Assembly (NCBI GenBank): GCA_937858255.1
Contig: CALLZQ010000779.1
Coordinates: 1 to 5,762, forward strand
Length of the DNA stretch: 5,762 bases
Origin: an uncultured Tabrizicola sp.
Lineage (GTDB): Bacteria > Pseudomonadota > Alphaproteobacteria > Rhodobacterales > Rhodobacteraceae
Reading direction: 5' to 3'
Shown piece after piece: positions 1 to 5,663 of this stretch. Both the position numbers and the translations under genes were made by a program. Each line of letters begins with the position of its first letter. Position 1 is the first letter of the stretch. The notes under the pieces are model-generated. The model was not told the origin of the DNA, made no database searches, and worked only from the letters and a program-made list of their open reading frames with translations.

Positions 1-630
1 ATGCCCCATCTGGGCCAGCATGTCGCGAAAGCCCTGCAAGCGCGCCGCGCCCATCACGTCCGAGCGCGACAAGGCCCCGACATAGCCCGCCCGCCGCCGC
101 CCGCGCCCGACCAGATGCCGGGCCATTTCCGCCCCGCAGTCGACATGGGAAAACCCCACCGACATGTCGATGGGGCTGGTGGTCAGATCCCATAGCTCGA
201 CCACCGGCAGGGCCGCGCGGCGCAACATCTCGACCGTCCCGGGCGTATGGCTGCGTCCTGACAGGATCACCCCCGCCGGGCGCCAACTGATCACCTGCCG
301 CACCCAGGCCTCTTCCTCTTCGACCGAATGATTATTGGCCCCGATCATCAGTTGATAGCCCAATCGGCTGAGGGCCCGGTCCACGCCATCAAGCACATGA
401 CCGAACAGGCCCGAGGTCAGGCGTGGCACGCACATGCCAACCAGCGTGCTGGCCTTGTCCGAGCCAAAGGCCGCCGCCAGCCGGTTCGGGACATAGCCCA
501 GCCGCGCCGCGACCTCTTGCACCCGTGCGCGGGTTTCGTCGGAAAAGCCGGTGCCGCCGCGCAATACCCGGCTGACGGTCATTTTCGACACGCCCGCGGC
601 CTTGGCGATCGCTTCCAGAGTCGCGGTCAT
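1..630 (-). CDS. LacI-family transcriptional repressor, GntR-like (partial, C-terminus outside window)
   Basis: The minus strand reads open from ATG at 630 to the window edge, giving 210 residues; LacI-family proteins are usually about 330-350, so roughly the last third is missing. Residues 4-25 form the LacI helix-turn-helix (EAIAKAAGVSKMTVSRVLRG), followed by LGYVPN (44-49), a short hinge, and a periplasmic-binding-protein-like sensor domain from about residue 62. The stretch SHTPGTVEML...LPVVELWD...IDMSVGF closely resembles the sensor domain of E. coli GntR as I remember it, so an aldonate-like effector is plausible (inference). The hinge has Phe55 where the DNA-intercalating Leu normally sits. 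The gene is transcribed divergently from the ABC importer, and two palindromes lie between them, so it probably represses the importer and itself. Its Shine-Dalgarno is weak (a GGGG run about 7 nt upstream); no better in-frame start is seen. The family call is secure; the ligand is not. Confidence 0.93.
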   Translation of the reverse strand, partial: MTATLEAIAKAAGVSKMTVSRVLRGGTGFSDETRARVQEVAARLGYVPNRLAAAFGSDKASTLVGMCVPRLTSGLFGHVLDGVDRALSRLGYQLMIGANNHSVEEEEAWVRQVISWRPAGVILSGRSHTPGTVEMLRRAALPVVELWDLTTSPIDMSVGFSHVDCGAEMARHLVGRGRRRAGYVGALSRSDVMGAARLQGFRDMLAQMGH

Positions 631-672
631 CGCCCGGCCCCGTGGCGTGTTGGGCTGGTGTGGGTCCGCTTT

Positions 673-688
673 ATGTTATCGATAACTT
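673..688. promoter_or_regulatory. Operator O1, GntR/LacI-type palindrome
   Basis: GTTATCGATAAC (675-686) is a perfect 12-bp palindrome with a central CpG, the hallmark of LacI-family operators. With flanks it reads ATGTTATCGATAACTT. That differs at one of twelve positions from ATGTTA-N4-TAACAT, the gnt operator consensus of E. coli as I recall it. It overlaps the -10 of the repressor promoter and lies just upstream of the importer's candidate -35. The repressor encoded at 1-630 is the obvious ligand. Confidence 0.75.
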
Positions 689-703
689 TTCTGCTTGACT
701 CAA
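675..703 (-). promoter_or_regulatory. Candidate promoter of the LacI-family repressor
   Basis: On the minus strand TTGAGT (703-698) is followed after exactly 17 bp by GATAAC (680-675), which matches TATAAT at four of six positions. This would start transcription near 668, about 38 nt before the repressor ATG. The -10 lies entirely inside palindrome O1, so a repressor bound there would block its own promoter, implying autoregulation. The match is by eye only. Confidence 0.5.
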
Positions 704-723
704 AAGGGGGCATGGTTCAGCCT
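695..723 (+). promoter_or_regulatory. Candidate promoter of the ABC importer operon
   Basis: TTGACT (695-700) is a good -35 (five of six bases). At 17 bp spacing the -10 would be CAGCCT (718-723), which is poor. TAAACT (739-744) fits a -10 better, but its 17-bp-spaced -35 (TTCAGC, 716-721) is weak. The -35 overlaps the oppositely oriented -35 of the repressor. The position between O1 and O2 supports a repressed promoter here, but the exact -10 and start are uncertain. Confidence 0.4.
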
Positions 724-728
724 GCATT

Positions 729-744
729 ACGTTACCGGTAAACT
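729..744. promoter_or_regulatory. Operator O2, second GntR/LacI-type palindrome
   Basis: TTACCGGTAA (732-741) is a perfect 10-bp palindrome with central CpG. In context it reads ACGTTACCGGTAAACT, a weaker relative of O1: the first half-site matches ATGTTA at five of six positions, the second matches TAACAT at four of six. Its centre is 56 bp from that of O1, and it lies downstream of the importer -35, probably over the transcription start. It ends 37 bp before the ATPase start codon. Confidence 0.6.
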
Positions 745-766
745 GGCGCAGCCCGGGGCCGGAAGC

Positions 767-775
767 AAGGGAGGA
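767..775 (+). promoter_or_regulatory. Ribosome binding site deciding the ATPase start
   Basis: AAGGGAGGA ends 6 nt before ATG at 782. This strong Shine-Dalgarno selects that ATG over an in-frame TTG at 695, which would put the start inside the promoter and operator region and add 29 residues with no family resemblance. Confidence 0.85.
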
Positions 776-781
776 TCTGCC

Positions 782-2275
782 ATGGACCCGTCGTCAGACG
801 GCCTGTTCTGCGACCGTGTCGTCAAATCCTTTGGCGGTACCCGCGCGCTCAAAGGCGTGTCGCTGCGCATCGCGCGCGGCGAGATCGTGGCGCTGCTGGG
901 CGAAAACGGCGCTGGCAAATCGACCTTGATCAAGGTGCTGGGCGGCATTCACCGCGCCGATGAGGGGGGCGTGACCGTCGATGGCACGCCCTATGCACAT
1001 GAGGCCGGGCGTGCGGGCGGGCAAAAGGTCGCTTTCATCCACCAGGATCTGGGCCTGATCGAATGGATGAGCGTGGCCGAGAACATCGCGCTTGCGCTTG
1101 GCTATGTGCGCCGGCGCGGCCGGATCGACTGGCCCGCGACCGAGGCGGCGGCCGATGCCGCCCTCGCGCTGGTCGAGGCTGATTTCCCGGCGACGGCCCG
1201 CATCTCCCGCCTGACGCGCACCCAGAAATCGCTGGTCGCCATTGCCCGGGCCCTGGCGCAGGACTGCGATTTTCTGGTGCTGGACGAGCCGACCGCCAGC
1301 CTGCCCGCGGATGAGGTCGAACGTCTGTTCGCCGCGCTGCGCCCGCTCAAGGCGCGGGGGGTGGGGATGATCTATGTCAGTCATCGTCTGGATGAGATTT
1401 TCCGTATCGCCGACCGTGTGGCGGTGCTGCGGGACGGGCAGATGGTGGGGATGCGGGCCATTGCCCATACCACACCCGAGGAACTGGTCAGCCTGATCGT
1501 CGGCCGCAAGGCGCGCGAGATTGCCCGCCCGGCGGTGCAAGACGGCCCGGCAATCCTGCGGGTCGAGGGGCTGCGCACCCCGGCCGTGGGGCCGGTCAGT
1601 TTCGAGATCCGTCGCGGGGAATTGCTCGGCCTCGCCGGTCTGCGCGGCGCGGGGCATGAGGATGTGGGCCGCGCGCTGTTTGGGGTGGGCCCACATGGCG
1701 GCAAGGTGCTGCTCGATGGGGCGGTGCCGGTTCTGACCAATCCTCAGGCGGCGATGCGCGCCGGCATCGGCCTTGTTGCCCGCGACCGGGTGGGCGAAAG
1801 CGTCGCGCCCGGGCTGACGATCCGCGAAAATGCCTATCTGAACCCCTCGGCCAGCGGGCGGGGTCTGTTGCACCCGCTTGCCCCCGCGCGTGAAGAGACC
1901 ATGGCCCGCGAACTGGGGCACAGCCTTGGCCTGTCGCCCAATGACCCGACCCTCGCCATCGAGGCACTGTCGGGCGGCAATCAGCAAAAGGTGGTGATGG
2001 GCCGCTGGCTGGGCACTGGCCGCCGGATGCTGGTCTGCGAGGACCCGACCGCCGGCGTCGATGTCGGGGCCAAGGCCGAGATCTACCACCTGCTGTGTCA
2101 GGCCCTCGCCTCGGGCATGGGGGTGCTGGTGGTGTCCACCGATTTCGAGGAAATCGCCAATATCTGCCACCGCGCCATCGTGTTTTCGCGCGGCCTGCCC
2201 GTCGCGACACTGACGGGCATCGAGCTTTCCACTGAATCCCTGATCCAGGCCGCATCGGCCGGTGAAGCAGCCTGA
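782..2275 (+). CDS. Sugar-type ABC importer, duplicated ATPase subunit (RbsA/XylG/FrcA-like)
   Basis: A 497-residue cytoplasmic protein with two fused nucleotide-binding domains, the usual length and plan for CUT2 importers; it powers uptake through the permease encoded next. NBD1 (about 1-245) has Walker A GENGAGKST (40-48), Q-loop Gln88, Walker B FLVLDEP (164-170, Asp168/Glu169) and switch His201. Its signature region is LTRTQKS (144-150), not the usual LSGGQ or LSIGQ. NBD2 (about 256-497) has a lysine-free Walker A remnant (about 283-292, GLAGLRGAGH), an intact signature LSGGNQQ (396-402), and a Walker B reading LVCEDPT (417-423) with the acidic pair swapped to Glu420-Asp421. The switch histidine is replaced (VSTDFEE, 451-457). 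NBD1 plus the NBD2 signature would make one complete ATP site and the other would be degenerate; that pattern is known in the family but is extreme here. The gene is first in the operon, and its TGA lies within the permease Shine-Dalgarno. The family call is firm; the substrate is unknown. Confidence 0.96.
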   Translation: MDPSSDGLFCDRVVKSFGGTRALKGVSLRIARGEIVALLGENGAGKSTLIKVLGGIHRADEGGVTVDGTPYAHEAGRAGGQKVAFIHQDLGLIEWMSVAENIALALGYVRRRGRIDWPATEAAADAALALVEADFPATARISRLTRTQKSLVAIARALAQDCDFLVLDEPTASLPADEVERLFAALRPLKARGVGMIYVSHRLDEIFRIADRVAVLRDGQMVGMRAIAHTTPEELVSLIVGRKAREIARPAVQDGPAILRVEGLRTPAVGPVSFEIRRGELLGLAGLRGAGHEDVGRALFGVGPHGGKVLLDGAVPVLTNPQAAMRAGIGLVARDRVGESVAPGLTIRENAYLNPSASGRGLLHPLAPAREETMARELGHSLGLSPNDPTLAIEALSGGNQQKVVMGRWLGTGRRMLVCEDPTAGVDVGAKAEIYHLLCQALASGMGVLVVSTDFEEIANICHRAIVFSRGLPVATLTGIELSTESLIQAASAGEAA

Positions 2276-2278
2276 GGA
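2274..2278 (+). promoter_or_regulatory. Permease ribosome binding site overlapping the ATPase stop
   Basis: GAGGA (2274-2278) lies 4 nt before ATG 2283 and shares bases with the ATPase stop codon TGA (2273-2275). It favours 2283 over an in-frame GTG at 2262, and suggests translational coupling of the two subunits. Confidence 0.75.
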
Positions 2279-2282
2279 CACC

Positions 2283-3305
2283 ATGCCGGGAATTGATTCC
2301 AACGCCGTCGAACCCACCAAGGATGAACTGCGCGGCCTGAATGCGCCGCAAAAGGCCCTGCGTCTGGCGCCGACCTATGGGCTGGTGATCCTGATGCTGG
2401 GGCTGATCGCGCTGTTCTCGATCCTGTTGCCGCAGACCTTTCCGACCATGCTGAACCTGCGTGCGATCCTGTCGGACAAGGCGATCATCGCGCTGTTGTC
2501 ACTGGCGGCGATGATCCCGATGGTGGCGGGCCGGATCGACCTGACCGTGGGTTACGGGATCGTGCTATGGCACATTCTGGCGATCAGCCTGCAAACCATG
2601 TTCGGCCTGCCCTGGCCCCTGGTGGTGGCGATCGTGCTGCTCTTGGGGGTGGCGACGGGGGCGCTGAACGGCCTCTTGGTCGAGGTGGCTCGGATCGACA
2701 GCTTTATCGCCACACTCGGCACCGGCACCATCCTTTACGCGCTGGCGCTGTGGCACACCGGCGGGCGGCAGATGGTCGGCCAATTGCCCGATGCCTTTTA
2801 TGCCATCAACGGCACCTTTGTCTTTGGCCTGCCGATCACCGCCTTTTATGTGCTGGCGATCACCGTGGCGCTGTGGCTTGCCCTCGAATACACCCCCACG
2901 GGGCGCTACCTTTATGCCATCGGCGCCAACCAGCGCGCGGCCGAGCTGAACGGCATCCCCACCCGCAAATTCGTCATCGGCGCCTTTGTCGGCTCGGGCC
3001 TCTTGACCGCCTTTGCCGGGGTGCTGCTGGCCTCAAAACTGCGGATCGGTCAGGCCTCGGTCGGGCTTGAGTTTCTGCTGCCCGCACTGGTCGGCGCCTT
3101 TCTGGGGTCCACCACCATCAAGCCCGGGCGGGTGAATGTCTGGGGCACCATCGTCGGCGTGATGATCCTCGCCGTGGGTATCTCGGGCATCCAGCAATTC
3201 GGCGGCAGTTTCTGGGTCGAGCCGCTGTTCAACGGCACCACGCTGCTGATTGCCATCGGCATCGCCGGTTATGCGCAGCGTAAAAAGGGCGCGAAATCAA
3301 GATAA
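2283..3305 (+). CDS. Sugar-type ABC importer, permease subunit (RbsC/XylH/FrcB-like)
   Basis: A 340-residue inner-membrane protein, typical of the BPD_transp_2 permeases, which form a homodimeric channel with the double ATPase. After a polar N-terminus of about 30 residues, hydrophobic segments lie near 33-50, 67-83, 90-106, 109-130, 140-157, 170-192, 220-240, 252-270, 276-293 and 303-320, consistent with about ten membrane spans. Two family landmarks are clear: AGRIDLTVG (82-90), matching the GGIDLSVG loop of RbsC-type proteins, and GRYLYAIGANQRAAELNGI (197-215), the cytoplasmic loop thought to contact the ATPase. The C-terminus is basic (QRKKGAKSR), as expected for a cytoplasmic tail. The start at 2283 rests on the GAGGA site 4 nt upstream. 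It lies 7 nt after the ATPase stop and 22 nt before the binding-protein gene. A single permease gene with a duplicated ATPase is the standard CUT2 arrangement. Confidence 0.95.
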   Translation: MPGIDSNAVEPTKDELRGLNAPQKALRLAPTYGLVILMLGLIALFSILLPQTFPTMLNLRAILSDKAIIALLSLAAMIPMVAGRIDLTVGYGIVLWHILAISLQTMFGLPWPLVVAIVLLLGVATGALNGLLVEVARIDSFIATLGTGTILYALALWHTGGRQMVGQLPDAFYAINGTFVFGLPITAFYVLAITVALWLALEYTPTGRYLYAIGANQRAAELNGIPTRKFVIGAFVGSGLLTAFAGVLLASKLRIGQASVGLEFLLPALVGAFLGSTTIKPGRVNVWGTIVGVMILAVGISGIQQFGGSFWVEPLFNGTTLLIAIGIAGYAQRKKGAKSR

Positions 3306-3315
3306 TCAGCCTGTT

Positions 3316-3322
3316 GGGAGGA
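3316..3322 (+). promoter_or_regulatory. Ribosome binding site of the binding protein
   Basis: GGGAGGA ends 5 nt before ATG 3328. This fixes the start so that the product begins with a clean signal peptide; an in-frame ATG at 3250 lies within the permease gene and would bury the signal. This is the best Shine-Dalgarno of the operon, fitting the excess of binding protein that such importers usually need. Confidence 0.8.
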
Positions 3323-3327
3323 AAACC

Positions 3328-4374
3328 ATGCTGAAACGGACTTTGTTCAAGGCATTGCTCGCCGGAACCATCCTTACCACCGCGTTGCCCGGCCACGCGC
3401 AAGAGGCTTTTGACGGCCCCACCTCCGGCCCCAAGGCCGCCGAGGGGAAAACCATCGTCGTCCTCGCGGGCGATCTGAAAAACGGCGGCATTCTGGGTGT
3501 GACCACCGGAATCGAAGAGGCCGCGGCCAAGATTGGCTGGACGGTCAAGGTGATCGACGGCGCCGGTTCAGTGCAAAGCCGCTCGGCCGCCGTGGGGCAG
3601 GCACTGGCCCTTGTCCCCGATGGCATCGTCATCAATGGCTTTGACGCCGCTGAACAGCAGGCCGCGCTCGAAGGCGTCGCTGCCGCCGGTATTCCCATGG
3701 TGTCCTGGCATTCCGGGCCAAAGATCGGCTGCGACGCGCCCGGCGGCATCTTTGCCAATGTCTCGACCGATGCGATGGATGTCTCGGCCAAGGCTGCCGA
3801 ATGGGCGTTGGCTGATGGCGGCGGCAAGCCGGGCGTGGTGATCTTTACCGACTCGACCTATACCATCGCCATCCTCAAGGCGGCCAAGCTGAAAGAGATC
3901 ATTGAGGCCGGCGGTGGCACCGTGCTGCAATGGGTCGATACGCCGATTGCCGAAACCTCGACCCGGATGGGGCCGCTGACCACCACGCTGTTACAGCAGC
4001 ATGGCGCCAACTGGACGCATTCGCTGGCGATCAACGACCTCTACTTCGATTTCATGGGGCCGGCTCTTGCCGCCGCCGGCATCGACGGCGCGGCCAATCC
4101 CAAGGCCGGCTCGGCGGGCGGCGGCGCTGAGGCCGCCCTTCCGCGCCGCATCCGGACCGGCCAGTATCAGGCTGTGACCGTGGCCGAGCCGCTGAACCTG
4201 CAAGGCTGGCAATTGGTGGATGAGTTGAACCGCGCGATCTCGGGCGAGGCCTGCTCGGGCTATGTCACCGCGCCGGCACTGGTCACGCAAGAGGGCCTTG
4301 TCGGGACCGAGGGCAATGCCTTTGACCCGCAAAACGGCTACCGCGAGGCCTATGCCGCGATCTGGGGCAAGTAA
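3328..4374 (+). CDS. Periplasmic substrate-binding protein of the ABC importer (Peripla_BP_4-like)
   Basis: A 348-residue secreted protein. Residues 1-24 are a Sec signal peptide: basic MLKR start, hydrophobic core ALLAGTILTTAL, and a likely cut after Gly-His-Ala before Gln25. No lipobox cysteine is present, so it should be soluble in the periplasm. The mature part has the two-lobe sugar-binding-protein pattern: KTIVVLAGD (41-49) opens the first beta strand, an amphipathic helix follows (GIEEAAAKIGW, 61-71), then PDGIVINGFD (97-106) and GIPMVSWHSG (111-120), as in RbsB-type proteins, and VVIFTDSTYT (160-169) begins the second lobe. It lacks the usual DNPFF-like N-terminal ligand motif, having LKNGG (50-54) instead, so the ligand may not be a common hexose or pentose. 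The mature protein has two cysteines, Cys125 and Cys309, which could form a disulfide. It is third in the operon, 22 nt after the permease. The role is firm; the ligand is unknown, with a sugar acid suggested only by the regulator. Confidence 0.93.
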   Translation: MLKRTLFKALLAGTILTTALPGHAQEAFDGPTSGPKAAEGKTIVVLAGDLKNGGILGVTTGIEEAAAKIGWTVKVIDGAGSVQSRSAAVGQALALVPDGIVINGFDAAEQQAALEGVAAAGIPMVSWHSGPKIGCDAPGGIFANVSTDAMDVSAKAAEWALADGGGKPGVVIFTDSTYTIAILKAAKLKEIIEAGGGTVLQWVDTPIAETSTRMGPLTTTLLQQHGANWTHSLAINDLYFDFMGPALAAAGIDGAANPKAGSAGGGAEAALPRRIRTGQYQAVTVAEPLNLQGWQLVDELNRAISGEACSGYVTAPALVTQEGLVGTEGNAFDPQNGYREAYAAIWGK

Positions 4375-4381
4375 CCCCACC

Positions 4382-4411
4382 CCCGGCGCGGGGGAGAGCG
4401 CCTGCGCCGGG
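4382..4411. terminator. GC-rich hairpin between convergent genes, candidate bidirectional terminator
   Basis: CCCGGCGC (4382-4389) pairs perfectly with GCGCCGGG (4404-4411). Three more pairs inside (one G-U) extend it to an 11-bp stem with an 8-nt loop. It starts 7 nt after the binding-protein stop and sits 1 nt beyond the stop of the opposing dehydrogenase gene. No T-tract follows on either strand, so it is not a classical intrinsic terminator; shorter alternative pairings also exist in the same 30 bp. Confidence 0.45.
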
Positions 4412-4412
4412 C

Positions 4413-5396
4413 CTATCCCCGGGCCAGATCCAGCACCTTGGCCCAGAGGGCATCGGCCACCTCGACTGCGGCCGCAGGCTGCCGATGCGCCCCGGGTAGG
4501 CGCGCGCCTTCATCCTCGGCCACCGCCTCGGCCAGCCGGGCAAACCGGGTGCCGAACTGATCGGTAAAGCTGGTGGTATCCATCAACAGATACATCTGCC
4601 CCAGCCGGTGCGGCGGCCCCTCGGGCAGCTTCAGCCCCGCCACATCCAGCGAATTGACCGAGCCGGTCATGGCGGCGGCCATCAGTTCCGCCATCAGCCC
4701 CAGCCCCCAGCCGCGATACCCCCCCGCGCTACAGATCGAGCCTTTCAGCGCCGCCTCAGGGTCGGTGGTGGGGCGACCCTCGGCATCCAGCGCCCAGCCC
4801 TCGGGGATTGGCCGGCCCTCGTATTTCGCCATGGCGATCTTTCCCAGAGCGACGGCCGAGGTGGAAAAATCGAAATGCAACGCCAGCCCGCCTGCACCAT
4901 CGGGTACCGACATCGCGATCGGGTTAGTTCCGATGACCCGACGCCGCCCGCCCGGCGCCGCGACAACCGGTGAGGCATTGGTAAAGCCGATTCCGATCAG
5001 GCCGGCCCGGCCAATCTGTTCGGTGAAATAGCCAAGTGAGGTGCAGGTATGGCTCTGCGCCACGGCCAGCATGACAACACCCATCTCGCGCGCCAAGGTC
5101 ACGGCACGGGACAGGGCGGCGGCAAAGGCCGGCTGGGCAAAGCCGCAACGGGCATCGGCGATCAGCGCCGCGCCGCGCGGCTGGCGGATCTCTGGCTCGG
5201 CCCGCCCGTCGACGCGGCCTGAGGTCAGTTGCAGGCAATAACTTTCCAGATATTGCAGGCCGCAGATCACATTGGCATGCGCCTCGGAATGGGCCGTTGC
5301 GCGGGCCACCTCTTCGGCCTGCCATGCCCCCGCGCCATGGGCGATCAGCGCGGCCTTGGTCGCGGCGTGAATTTCGGAAATGCTGCGGATCGCCAT
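4413..5396 (-). CDS. Ldh_2-family (malate/L-lactate dehydrogenase fold) NAD(P)-dependent oxidoreductase
   Basis: A 327-residue cytoplasmic enzyme, close to the usual 330-350 of a family that includes YlbC/AllD, YiaK, ComC and DpkA; these reduce or oxidise 2-keto/2-hydroxy acids or cyclic imino acids. Family landmarks are GFAQPAFAAAL (85-95), SHTCTSLGYF (115-124), GLIGIGFTNAS (132-142), IGTNPIAMSVP (155-165), DFSTSAVALGKI (176-187), GYRGWGLGLMAEL (216-228) and RLPGAHR (289-295). The usual catalytic SHG appears as ICG (44-46), with Cys45 at the histidine position, and the usual SNHFG appears as SHTCT (115-119). I recall similar proteins in other alphaproteobacteria, so this looks like a subfamily rather than a dead gene. 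The frame is intact. ATG 5396 has AAGGGGG 7 nt upstream. The gene converges on the importer operon and may act on the imported compound (inference). The family is secure; the substrate is unknown. Confidence 0.9.
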   Translation of the reverse strand: MAIRSISEIHAATKAALIAHGAGAWQAEEVARATAHSEAHANVICGLQYLESYCLQLTSGRVDGRAEPEIRQPRGAALIADARCGFAQPAFAAALSRAVTLAREMGVVMLAVAQSHTCTSLGYFTEQIGRAGLIGIGFTNASPVVAAPGGRRRVIGTNPIAMSVPDGAGGLALHFDFSTSAVALGKIAMAKYEGRPIPEGWALDAEGRPTTDPEAALKGSICSAGGYRGWGLGLMAELMAAAMTGSVNSLDVAGLKLPEGPPHRLGQMYLLMDTTSFTDQFGTRFARLAEAVAEDEGARLPGAHRQPAAAVEVADALWAKVLDLARG

Positions 5397-5403
5397 GGTC
5401 TTT

Positions 5404-5410
5404 CCCCCTT
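5404..5410 (-). promoter_or_regulatory. Ribosome binding site of the Ldh_2-family gene
   Basis: On the minus strand AAGGGGG lies 7 nt before ATG 5396, a reasonable Shine-Dalgarno that supports this start. Confidence 0.6.
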
Positions 5411-5564
5411 GCCACCCCGACTGTGCGGGATCAGCGCCCCCCGCTCAACCCCGCTGTGATAGCAGTCTGAGCCCCGAACACTTCACGCCCGCGGCCCTTG
5501 CAGTTGTGTGGCGAGGGCACAGGTCAGGATTTGGAAGGATAAGCCGGGAAGCCCTCGATCGGAT

Positions 5565-5585
5565 AGGGGGCGGAATGCGCCCCCT
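5565..5585. terminator. Perfect GC stem-loop, candidate terminator of the upstream minus-strand gene
   Basis: AGGGGGCG (5565-5572) and CGCCCCCT (5578-5585) form a perfect 8-bp stem around a 5-nt loop (GAATG on the plus strand). It lies about 78 nt downstream of the stop codon of the gene ending at 5664. Position and compact shape fit an intrinsic terminator, but no T-run follows on the minus strand (TATCCGATC), so an mRNA-stabilising or attenuating stem is also possible. Confidence 0.5.
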
Positions 5586-5663
5586 TGCGCCGCGCAACTT
5601 CATGCGCTCAGCGGACTGGCTTGACCCAGAAGACAAGGCTGGCACGTCGGGTCATGCGGGGAT

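Larger units (their letters stand above)
5397..5663. other. 267-bp intergenic region without a convincing gene
   Basis: This separates two minus-strand genes. Open frames here are short, and none shows a recognisable family motif. The stretch nearest the dehydrogenase should hold its leader and possibly a promoter; TATCAC on the minus strand (5462-5457) is a possible -10, but I see no good -35 at the right distance. The GntR-like operator is not repeated here, so co-regulation with the importer is not shown. A GC stem-loop lies at 5565-5585. Confidence 0.6.

Noticed and set aside
328..741. Plus-strand open frame of 137 codons over the regulator
   Set aside because: It lies antisense to a clear LacI-family gene and runs through the promoter and operators; there is no family resemblance.
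695..781. Upstream TTG start for the ATPase, adding 29 residues
   Set aside because: The TTG is part of the candidate -35 box, the added residues do not resemble the family, and ATG 782 has a strong Shine-Dalgarno.
794..2320. Long minus-strand open frame (508 codons) opposite the ATPase gene
   Set aside because: It is a GC-rich shadow: it is rich in His, Gln, Arg and Ala with no domain motifs, and the plus strand encodes a full ATPase with all landmark motifs.
1596..2351. Second minus-strand open frame (251 codons) in the same area
   Set aside because: Composition is Arg/Pro/Gly-heavy with no recognisable motif; it overlaps the real ATPase and the permease start.
3306..3827. Minus-strand open frame of 173 codons opposite the binding-protein gene
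   Set aside because: The plus strand encodes a signal peptide and binding-protein fold with a strong ribosome site; the antisense frame shows only low-complexity Ala/Pro/Ser content.
5566..5584. The GC inverted repeat considered as a mobile-element end or repeat unit
   Set aside because: Only one copy is seen in the window, with no direct repeat or transposase nearby; a terminator-like stem is the simpler reading.
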